Of a stretch of 64,000 bases of DNA, positions 26,301-38,300 are shown piece after piece; positions within the stretch are counted from its first letter, which is position 1, and every line of letters starts with the position of its first letter. The DNA is from Siphonodentalium dalli. Taxonomy: Eukaryota; Mollusca; Scaphopoda; Gadilida; Siphonodentaliidae. The notes beneath the pieces are model-generated. The model saw nothing but the letters and a program-made list of their open reading frames with translations. It did no database searches and was not told where the DNA came from. The position numbers and the translations under genes were made by a program. Location: NCBI GenBank assembly GCA_032622095.1, contig CP136062.1, positions 200,733,828 to 200,797,827 of the forward strand, read 5' to 3'.

Positions 26301-29300
26301 ACAACTCATTAATAATTTTGCAGTAGGTGAAGATCCCAGCTGGAGATTACACGATGAGCGACTTTTGTGAGCCGATTGTGAGCTTTAATTTCATCGCTTA
26401 AAATCTTGGAATTTTCCCCCGAGCAATCATGTCATTTTATTTATTGCTAAATCGGCTCATCAAAGTTGCTTAACTTATGAATATCGCGCTGGTACCACCT
26501 CTATTGTGAAATACAGTAATGCCCTAAGTAATCGACTCCGTAACCACAGCAGAATTATGGGTAATTTTTCAGGATTTAGTCAGAAATATGGCTTGTTGCC
26601 ATTCATCGGAAAGCTCTCAATTCTGCTGTGGTTAAAGAGTCCATTATTTAGGTTGTTGTAGGTTTTAATTTACAAAAAAAGTTACCAAATTGTGAATTTC
26701 CTCAAGAATATACTAATAGTGTACTATATTAATGATGGTATGAATGCGATAGTATCCACAAAACAAACTTTGTGTGAGCCGAGCATTAGTTTATATACAG
26801 CACATAAAGTGTGTGTGATAAGCAAAACACTCAACACCATGGCGATTTTGTTTTAGGAGAGTGATTCAGTGACCAATTCAACACTGAAATCTTCAGTGGC
26901 GAGGATTAGCGAGCGCTATATCGGTATGTTGTAACAACTTGGTGGCAATTTTAACGAAAGTTCACTTAGTGGGGTCTCCCCAGTGTTGAGTGTTTTGCAT
27001 ATCGCACACTCTTTAGGTATTGTACTGTATATTAACATGGCCTTTGTAAACTAACAAGGTGTTCGATCTTGTCACAAACTTGTTACTTATGTAATATTTA
27101 TGATTGGTATAAGAACAAAATCTGTCTGTATAGTAACACTCCTTCTGTTTGTGGTATGACGGTTTTAAAGGATGTGACTATTTCAACAACAGTACCCATC
27201 GCGAAGGCCATCCATTCATTTAACAAATAAATATGTTCTCTGAGTTGTTCGTTCAAAGTTATAAAGTTCCACATCAGAATAGGTCAGAACATCAAAAAGT
27301 TCCCAAGTTTTAAACGGGTGAAATGTAATCTCTATCGGTATAGCAGAGTAGATATTCATGTGCTATTTTACAGTAATGCCCTAAATAATTGACAGCAGAA
27401 TTATGGGTAATTTTTCAGGATTTAGTCGGAAATATGGCTTGTTGGCTGTTGCCATTCATCGGAAAGCTCTCAATGAGAGCTTTCCGATGAATGGCAACAA
27501 GCCATATTTCCGACTAAATCCTCAAAAGTTACCCATAATTCTGCTGTGGTTAAGGAGTCGATTATTTAGGGCATTACTGTACATACTCATACCATAAACT
27601 GACGGACAGTAACATGTATACATATAATTGTGACATACTTGGCTTTGTGTTTGAGTAGTTTGTGAGCCTCTGGGTAGTCTCTCATCGCTTGCTCGAAATC
27701 ACTCTTGGATAGAATGAAGAGATTGGTGAACCCTCTGCACTTTATGTCAGCAGTCCGTCTGTTTCCATCTCCTTTAGACATTCCCAGTAAGCTAAAACAA
27801 ATTTCAAATTCTATCAAATTTAATAGGATAATTATGATATAAAGAGAATACCTACTGTTTTTTTGTTTGAATACCGAAATATCTCATTTGTGTATGGAAA
27901 GAATTTTTACTCGGCTGCAATGAGGAAGATTCAGGTATTCGAACAAAAAACTGTAGGTATTTGTGTTATTATATGTGCCTTATTAATGGTCAAAGTTGCT
28001 AAATTACGCGGCATTTTCACTTTTAATAGTACAACACGTTGAACAATACTTGAATGAAACAACTGGTTGACCCAAATTCGATATAAGCTACAATGAAATA
28101 ACGAAAGCATATATGGGAGACTGCATATACATATATAATAGAATGTATTGAGAGGTTTTTTCGCCAAATTTCAGGAAGCTCCAGTCATGGAAGGGTTAAA
28201 CAAATTATTTATCTTTAACCCTTTACCCAACAGAAGGGCCCTGTGCCAATGCATTCTCTTATATATGCGAGTCGACCATAGGTCGCCTCGCATATATAAG
28301 AGAATGCATTGGCTTAACACATTAAAAATTATAAAATTGTTAAAGAATGTAAGAAAAAATGGTAAAAAGTGTTAAAAAAAGAATTTTTTTAGGCCAATGT
28401 ATTCTCTTATATATGCGAGGCGACCTATGGTCGACTCGCATATATAAGAGAATGCATTGGCACAGGGCATAGCTGTAACTATCACAATGTGGTCAATGAG
28501 CCGGTTCCAATGATATCCATATTTGTATGGTTTTATTGAGACAGACCGAAGATATTTTAGGCTGTTGAAGCTTTATTTGGCCGGTTTTGGCCGGTTTGTT
28601 GGGTAAAGGGTTAAGAGCAAACAATATTAGATAAGATGAACTAACCTGATCTCTCCAAAGACACTTCCCTCCCGCAAGGTCGCTAGTATTTGCTTCCCTT
28701 CTTTACCCCCGAGTACATCCACAACACCCTGGCTCACAATGTACATCTCTTTGCCAACCTCTCCCTAAAATTAAGATCCAGCTCTTATATATGCTTTATG
28801 GTTAGAAAGTGTCATGCTACAAAGACAATATTATGGTTCTATTCAAAATTCATTTTAACCCAACATTGTGAACTCGAAATGACTTATTTGTATGGGTTAA
28901 AAGATGGCATACAATAATAGCCAGATTCAACCATATATACGTGTAACTTTTAAAGTATATTGCCATTGCCAATGGCGGTCACCTGACCCACGTGATCATT
29001 TCGCCTACACATATACGGTCAATCCGTTTAGAAGTTTCATGTTCAAAGAGGAATAATCCAATCTGGTGATAACTGAATGAGTGAGCGATGTGAGCAATCA
29101 ACGCTGTGAAGGCAAGGAAAAATCTTAATTTGATTGAAGCCAATTAATTCGCTGGTTTCACTGTGACCGCTAATTTTATATCATAAATTAGGTACTCACC
29201 TGATATAATTTGTTCTTGATATTTATCCCTAGCGCCCACTATCGCCTAGCTTAATATTTACATATAAAACGGCATTCCGAAATTTCGTTTCGGCATGCAG

Positions 29301-32300
29301 TTGTAACTTTTAATTTCGTTTCGTAATTCCGTACGCATGTACTTTGTGTTAACCCTCAATCTGCCTCTATTTCTTCTAGGCGCTTGCCACGGAAACATCG
29401 CAAGTATACTCGCTCCTGTTTTTTCTTTTTCTGAGATATGTCGGAGTCGAACGCTCCCGACTCACCTGTTGACGAGGAAACTATACGCCCTCGCGGTCAC
29501 AGGAACGATATCTATGATCAATTGTGAAAAGAATTCTCTGATGAATTTTCAAAAATGCGAGACGAATTTTTTCGCAAAAATACTTCAGCTTCTGTGGAAG
29601 CAACGGAGGTTCAGGCGCCTGGCTCAGGGCCTCAAACAACTTCCAAACATACGAGTCGCTCGTCAGGTCGACGGAACAAGCGACTTTGTCCTGATACCCA
29701 TGCTGCCGGTAGTTCTTCTTCTGAACTAGACGACCAGGACAATGTGTCACTGGCATGTAGCCAAACTATTCATGTGGACAATGTGAATGACATTCATGAT
29801 TCTGACGTGGAGGACATCACTTTGCCTCTCCCAGTGGCTCCTGCGGAGCAAATTTCTGTACAAAAAGGCCTTTTGGAACTGTTTGGCGAAGATGCCTTAA
29901 CCAAAACACAGGATGTTCAGCAAGGTCTTTTGCTTGATCGGACACAGAATATGGTGTTACAGCAGACATGGCGGTCAGAAAAGCCACAGCATGTCAGTGC
30001 TTTCCCGGAGGGAACTTACACCGAATTTCCAATTCATACTGACAGTGAACAGTTCTTAGCCGTTCCTTCCATGGAAGACCTTGTGAAGCGGTGTGTCTTA
30101 AAGCAGCACAATAAACCCATCACCAAGGATCTCAAGGGTCTCATCGGCATGCCTTATAAGCCAATTGAAATGATGGCATTCAAAGGTCACTGTTCTGCTC
30201 ATGCCGGTATAGCCATCACATGTTATTTGCAACAAGCTTTGGCCAAAACTCTGACGGAGCTCAACAAAGAGGAACCGGATACAGACGTTCTATCTACCCT
30301 TATTCGCGATACGTTCGCCATGTCCACTCGGATTCTCGATCAATTTGGTCGCTGTGGCGTTTTCCACCATCTAATCAGACGTCAGTCCACTCTCACTGAC
30401 TCTGGTCTGTGGAAAGTGGATGAAGGTCGGGACCTTTTTCATATGCCTCTGTCTCGTGATGGCATTTTTGGTCCAGAGTTGGAAACTCGCTTGAAGGATG
30501 TAAAGAACGCTCAAAGGCCTTAGATGAACTCTTTCATGATACCACTCATACCGGTCCCAAACCCAAAGGTGTGAAAAGGCCAGCAGCTAGTGCTAGTACC
30601 AACTCAGCTCCAGGGCCACCTCGTCCCCTGAAAAGACAATTTGTTCCCACATCTGATTTTCAAGGGCACAGATCTCCACTGGACAATGTCGGTGGTGGTC
30701 CTTCAGGTTCTACCGGAAGTTCTTTTCGTGGCTACAATACTCAGCGACAATCGAGCACAGCACCAACCACGAAATTCAAAATTCCGAAGAGAGGCAACCA
30801 GCGGGGCAGAGGCAACCGCAGTTGACTACATGATGGTGAGTACATTACCTACAATTCCTTATCCCGATGTTCTGGTGGGGGGAAGTTTTCAAAATTTTGT
30901 TCCTCGCTGGCAACAAATAACATCCGACCCATGGACTCTGGAAGTCATCAGCAACGGGTACCGATTCATTTTTGTGACACTGCCACCGTTTCGGGGCATC
31001 ACCGTGACCAAGGTCAACCAAACACAGCACGCTCTGTTAGACACGGCCATTCAAAATCTTTTGGAATTAAACGCTATCGAACGTGTTCCCACCGAATTAA
31101 CTCAGACCGGTTTTTACAGTACGCTGTTTCTGGTCCGCAAGAAAAATGGGGACTTTCGTCCAGTTTTAAACCTCAAAACTTTAAACCTTTATATAAAAAA
31201 GGAACACTTCCAAATGGAAACTCTCGCCACAACTTTGGACATGGTTCAAAAGGGCGATGGGTAGCTTTTACGGCAGACATTCAAAATGCTTATTTTCACC
31301 TCGCAGTCTGGGAAGTTCACCGCAAATATCTACGGTTTTGCGTGGGGGACACCCGTCAAATTTATCAATTCCGATCTCTCGTGTTTGGTCACACAGCGGC
31401 ACCACGAGTGTACACCAAGGTGGTCCGCCAAGTTGTAGGCCATCTTCGAGGCCTCGGTCTCCGACTGATGGTCTATATCGACGACTGGTTATGTCTGAAT
31501 CAATCCCCAGTGGAACTACTTCATCACCGATCAATAGTTTTACAAACCCTGATCAACCTGGGATTTTTAATCAACTCCGAAAAATCCAATCTAGCTCCGA
31601 CCCAAAATTTCACTTATTTGGGGGCAGCACTCAGCATGGATCTTGGAATGGTGACGCCATGCGTAGACCATTTAGAAACCATCAACAAAGCTGTACAACT
31701 TCTTCTGGCGAGTTCCCAGAGTCCAGCCAGGACCTATCTCCATCTCCTGGGTCTAATTGCCTCTTGTCTAACCTTGATTCCGAATGCTCGGTTATTTATG
31801 AGGCCACTCCAACATTACCTCTTGGAGCATTGGCGACCTTCCTGTCAAAATTTCGACCAACCAATAGCATGTTCACGGTTGCTCATTCCTCATCTACGCT
31901 GGTGGCAACAAACAGCCAACACAGCTCGGGGTCAATCAGTAGTACCCGCCCAAACTTCAGTCACGATCACAAGCGATGCGAGTTTGAAAGGGTGGGGGGT
32001 GCATTTCGGGAATCTGAATGCGCAAGGGACCTGGTCTTCCGAAGATTCAACCCTCCACATCAACAACCTGGAAATGAGGGTTGTTTACCTCGGTCTTCAG
32101 CATTTCTCTGCGCTAATCCGCAACAAGTGTGTTCTCCTTCGCACCGACAACAACACTGTCGTGTTATATTTAAACAAGCAGGGGGGACGCGTTCGCCGAC
32201 CCTATCTCGTCTAGCTCAAGAGATATGGCACTACGCTCTGTCCAAGGGCATGACTATCCAGGCATTACACATAGCCGGAATTCTCAATGTACGAGCAGAT

Positions 32301-35300
32301 ATTCTGAGCCGACATTCAATCAGGGACACGGAATGGGAGTTAGCTACCCCAGTATTAGCCAGGGTGTTTCATCTATGGGGTCGACCCAACATAGACCTTT
32401 TTGCCAGTCACATGAACAAAAAACTACCGGTCTTCTGCACATGGCATCATCATTACCAGGCATACGCAACGGATGCGTTGTCTCTGGATTGGAATCAAAT
32501 GTTCGCGTATGCGTTTCCGCCTATTCCGACCATGAGCAGAGTCTTGAGTCATTTTCAGAAATATCATTGCGAGATAATTCTAATAGCTCCACAATGGCCG
32601 ACACAACCGTGGTATCCGATACTTCTCGATTACCTGATCGACCTGCCGATCCGATTTCCACTGCAGACGGGGTTATTAACTCAACATCGAGGTTTTGTCC
32701 ATCATCCCAATCTCCAAATGACACATCTATAAACTGCTTGGCATCTTTCGACTTGCGCCTCCAAACGCAAGGCTTTTCAGAAAACTCTCGAAAGTTGGTC
32801 GTTGCCTCCTGGCGACCCGGTACGCGTCGGGATTACAACTGTAAGTTCCGACGATTCCATCGCTGGTGTCAAAAACGGAAAATTAATAGCTATTCAGCTA
32901 CTATAACTGAATGTGCCGATTTTCTGGCTGGCTTATTTCATGAGAACTTACAATACCGCACCATTTCTGGATACAGATCCATGTTATCAACAATGTTACC
33001 ACCAGTTGACAATTGCGTTATTGGGCAACATCCTCACATTATCAGAATGCTCAAGGGAATATTCAATTCCCGTCCACCTACTCGTAAATTAATTCCGGGT
33101 TGGGAACTTCCGTTGGTTTTAAAATTGCTCCAACAACCGCCTTTCGAACCACTTGACAAGTCTTCTTTGCAATATCTAACTTGGAAGACTGTGTTCCTCA
33201 TTGCAATCACAACTTTCAAACGTTGTGGGGACATTAAATCACTTGGTACGGGTCCCGAGGCAATGCAAATACAACAAAAGTTCATAAGACGGGGACTTGC
33301 TAAACAAGATCGGATTAATCATAGAAACCCGATAATTTTTGTACCTGCATTCATGGACAATGAACTATTGGATCCTCGACGGACCATTTTAGCTTATTTG
33401 CACCGAACTAAGACATATGGAGGTCACTAGCATCTGAGGATAATTCTTTGTTTTTGTCCATTAATAGACCCCATAAGCCTGTTTCATCTCAGACAATTTC
33501 TGGGTGGATTGTTAGCACAATTAAAAAGGCTTACTCTTCTCTTTCCAGCAAACCTATTGACGAGTGTGTGAGAGGGCATTCCACACGAGCAGTCGGGCCT
33601 TCGTGGGCTCTTTACAAGGGCGTTCCTTTGTCTCAAATTCTAGAGAGTGCGCATGATTGGAAGGATCCATCCACTTTCATAAACTTTTATCTTCATGATG
33701 TGATAGCATCCATCTTGGAAGATGCATGATTGTTATGACAGCAATATACCTGTGAAGGATTCACGGTTTTTCGTCTAGAAAAGACATTTGCAGTTTTGTA
33801 TATAGTTGTGTAAAATATTGAACTCCACATGGGAATGAATCCATGAAATGTGATCCTCGGATGCAGCCGGTAGCAGAGCTGTTCAATCAGAGGAATATCC
33901 AGAACAAATTATATCAGGTGAGTACCTAATTTATGATATAAAATTTAACAATTTGATTTATCAAGTTATAATTTTATGAGTAAATTATACTCACCTGATA
34001 TAATTTGTGACCCCCCCCCCCCCCACCACCCCTGCATCCTCAGTTTTTCCGTGGCAAGCGCCTAGGAAGAATTGAGGCAGATTGAGGGTTAACACAAAGT
34101 ACGTGCGTATGGAATTACGAAACAAAATTAAAAGTTACAACTGCATGCCGAAACGAAATTTCGGAATGCCGTTTTATATGTAAATATTAAGCTAGGCGAT
34201 AGTGGGCGCTAGGGATAAATATCCAGAACAAATTATATCAGGTGAGTATAATTTACTCATAAAATTATAACTTGATAAATCAAATTGTTAAATTTTCTCG
34301 CCACAAGATTATTATTTGCAAGTTTTGCTGGATGTTGGCCGATATCTATAAACGTGTAGATTTGGCACCGTGAAATCATGTGACTGTTACCGCCATGTGA
34401 ATCTCCATAGCAATACCATAGTAACACATTAACAGTTACACGTACGTGTGGCTGAACCTGGCTAATAGCTAAACCTGTCCACAATTAATATGGCACATGT
34501 TGCAGGCAGTATCTCACAAATACCATGACACTGAATAGATGTTATCATTGCAGAACTTTTTTAACAGTACAGACAGAAAACAAAACAAAATATCTGAGCT
34601 GTGCTAGCCTAAATAATGGGTATCGGGCAGCAGATAAACTGTTGCCTTAAATTATACCCAAATTGTAATTAAACCCAAATCATCTCCATGCTGACATACA
34701 ATGACTTCATTTGCTTCAAGCATCCAAAACTTCAATGGCGAAGGCAGTCTGTGAATAGTATGATATAACGTACCTTCCTACATATGTAATCATCGTTGAG
34801 GTAGAGAGCAGGCTTCAACTTTAGTACCAATGTGAAAAGCAGAGATTTATCGCAATCCTGTTGAAAAAGAACGACATTATATCCATCTCATGATGGGAGC
34901 TGTGCATATATAAGAGAATGCACTAGCTTACAAGGTCATTGTAAATATTGTTAGGGCAATATACTCTCTTATATATGTGAGGCTCCTTATGGGAGACTCG
35001 CAAATATAAGACAATGCATTGGCACAGGGTTTTCGCAAAATTCCAGGAAGCTTATGAGTCACTAGCATCTTTAGTGGTATGACTCAGTAACCTGAATGAC
35101 AACAAATGGAAGATTATTGTAGAATATTGCATTTGCAGTTAGGTGAGGGTTTAATTAACATGTAACTCATTGTTCCAATTTGGGATTGTATGCAATGGAT
35201 TTGCAATCAAGATTCCGATTTTTGCAAGGAATGAAAAATGGAAAATGGTGAAAGGAAATGCTAATGGCTTAATCCTATTAAAGTTATTTAGAAAACATTC

Positions 35301-38300
35301 TGGCTTCTTAAAATTATCTTCAGTTAAAAATTAATGAACATCCTGGTACTTGGTTGGCATATTTAATCATTGAAACGAAAAAAAAAGATATCAGGATTTC
35401 TTACATAAATCTACCACAAAAGGTTTGACAGAATGACAAATTTAATATATCACAAATATTATCATACATGTATAAGCAAATATGTGGATACCTACCTGAA
35501 ATATCTGTACTTTATTAAGTGTCTGGAAGTTAACACTGATGGCTAGGTCTGTCTTGAGGGCTCTTGGTAATGATTCCAACACAGCATTCTCATCTGAAAT
35601 TTGGAAAAGATACATTTTCTTTTTATTAGAAATAAAATCAATATCACAAGAGGGCCTACTCTTGGCATCAATGTTAAACTACTCTTGGCATCAATGTTAA
35701 CTCATTACCACTTGCTATACTAAATGTAATAGCCCACTCAGTAATAAAAAGTATACCATGGAATGGTCTATTCTACATCTGGAGGGGTTTTCAGGAAAAT
35801 AAGCAGACGACAGATAATAGAAGTGCAGGAAAAGTTCAATTTATTGGAGGGAAATGTTCAGATAAAAAGTTCAACAAACGCTCACTGTTGAATTTACTAA
35901 CTGAACATTTCCTGAAGGATAACTACTCATCAATGGGTATTTAGTTTAGAAATGGTTATAGGCCGATGGCAGTTTGAAGCCTGTAATTATGAATTGTTAC
36001 AACATGCAGCCTGGTTACAGGGACTAAAATATGTTGATAAATATGTTGAACAGTTTTATACACAGAGACTATAATATATTTTAGAAAAGTTGGTTGTCTA
36101 TTCCTGATAAGGTAAAAAATAAAGAGCGTTTGTTTTTTCTGAGAGAAATATTTAAAACAGGTGGAAAATTTATATCATTTTGGCAAGTTTTTTTCTGGGT
36201 ATATAAAGCCTGTAGATAGGACGTTTGTGAATGTGTAAACCTATCTCACCCCACCCCCATAATTCAGAGGTTGAAATAAGCCATGCCCGTTTAGTGTCTT
36301 AATAGATATAGAGTTATGTTGGAATTTAATTTAGTGCAACGAAGTTGGACAATAATTTAACTTTAATGAACAAAGCAATCATCTTGCATTGCCTGTTGTT
36401 GGTGTCATGTGCTGCTTTTCAAAATAGTATTCATCCGCCTAAATCAGTGTAAAGATGCAAGGTCATTTGTTGGCGTGATGCCAAGTGATATTTAACTAGT
36501 GAGAGATAAGGAAAAATGTAATGGCCTTTTTAATAATATAATAAGGGGTTTCATGTAATATGTGACCCGCCATAACAAATCCAGTCGTAAGTCGGTATTT
36601 TTTTTACCCTGTGCCAATGCATTCTCTTATATATGCGAGTCGACCATAGGTCGCCTCGCATATATAAGAGAATGCATTGGCCTAACAAATTTTTACAATT
36701 TTAATAATTTTTTCTTGTATTCTTTAACAATTTTATAATTTCGCCCATACAGAGCCCCAGACAAACATGAGCAGACGACACTCTTCTATATGCTTCTATA
36801 TATGTGTAGGGCTCCCTGCAGGGTAATGGATGTTTTTTATTTTATGTCCTAAAAATTGTAAGCAACATTTATTTTTAAAAAATGATAAAAAATTGTTAGG
36901 CCAATGCATTCTCTTATATATGCGAGGCGACCTATGGTCGACTCGCATATATAAGAGAATGCATTGGCACAGGGTGAAAAAATCCCGACTTACGACTGGA
37001 TTTGATATGGCGGGTCAAATATAGTCTTATTCCATTCTGAAAAGAAATAGGAGTGATTTATTCTTCACCAAAGGGGTTCCGTATTATAATCAGATGAGAG
37101 AAAGAGATAACCCCAAATTCATGGAAATGTCTAGCTACTAAGTTCAACAAGCAGTCTAAATTTAAAATAAAAACCCAAACATCATTATAAGTTAATGACT
37201 ACCCATACATCAGGAAGTATTCAATTATCAAAGGATTAACCCTTTACCCAACAGAACGGCCCTGTGCCAATGCATTCTCTTATATATGCGAGTCGACCAT
37301 AGGCACAGAATGCATTGGCACAGGGCATAACTGTAACTATCACAATGTGGTCAAGGAGCCGGTTCCAATGATATCCATATTTGTATGGTTCTATTGAGAC
37401 AGACCGAAGATATTTTAGGCTGTTGAAGCTTTATTTGGCCGGTCTTGGCCGGTTTGTTGGGTAAAGGGTTAATCGTAGCATTGGGTTGGTCGATCTCCAT
37501 ATAAAGAGAATGTGGTTGAGACCTAATCAGATTCAAAGTACAACTCTGGATCGAACACTGTAGCCGTGAGTGCCATTATCGATAGAGCTAGCTAACGTTC
37601 TGTAATATTTGACAGAAGAAGAATTGGGTCCTTTCTTGAAGTTATGCCTCCTTGCCCAGTGGTTCCTTGCACGATATTTGATAAATTTATTCTTTTTGCC
37701 TTTCGTGCATACCCAGTCTCTTTAAAAAGCTGTCGAAAATTTTACAATATTTACGTCTCTGGATATCTCATTCATAATCAGATACTGAATTGATGGGATT
37801 CCCTCCATTTCATTGGAGAGTGGCGAAACATGCATGTGATTTCATTGGTTTATGGCATAACAGATCACTTCACAGATCAGAGGACAATTACATGTTGACA
37901 ATTTTCCCAGGCATTGTCAAACTCCACTATTATTGGAAAATGAATACAGGCGATATATCCATAATTCATTTTATTCATCGCAATGTAGGAGATATCATCT
38001 TCAAGTTTTTATCAGTCAACGATATTCATGACTGATTATTCTTTCGCATCTTCTTTTATTTATAACTATTTCTAAATACTACGATTCTCACAAACATTTA
38101 CTACGCCATGAATGCACTCCATATTTGGAAACGGTTTATTGCATCATGTTGGGAAGGCCGCGTCATTGTAGAAATGAAATATAATGGACACATCTAGAGA
38201 CGTACAGTAATGCTCTAATTAATCGACCTCTTAACCAAAGCAGAATTATGGGTAACTTTTCAGGATTTAGTCGAAAATATGGCTTGTTGCCATTCATCGG

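Larger units (their letters stand above)
29174..34296 (+). mobile_element. DIRS-like tyrosine-recombinase retrotransposon, structurally complete, coding frames broken
   Basis: Encodes gag-like protein, reverse transcriptase/RNase H and a tyrosine recombinase rather than integrase. Inverted terminal repeats share about 200 bp (29195-29393 versus 34046-34246) with unequal outer tips. An internal complementary region (33893-34008) contains the complements of both outer tips joined together, the diagnostic DIRS architecture. Located in the channel intron between exons 10 and 9, antisense to the host gene. Coding is interrupted by a stop at 29525, four one-base frame losses and a stop near 32733. 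Confidence 0.95.

Noticed and set aside
30495..30510. Programmed frameshift between gag frames of the DIRS element
   Set aside because: No slippery heptamer visible, and the same kind of one-base loss occurs in three other places where programmed shifting makes no sense.
31257..32160. Upstream half of the open frame 31257-32732
   Set aside because: In this stretch it is antiphase to the RT/RNase H frame; only the part after about 32180 is real coding.
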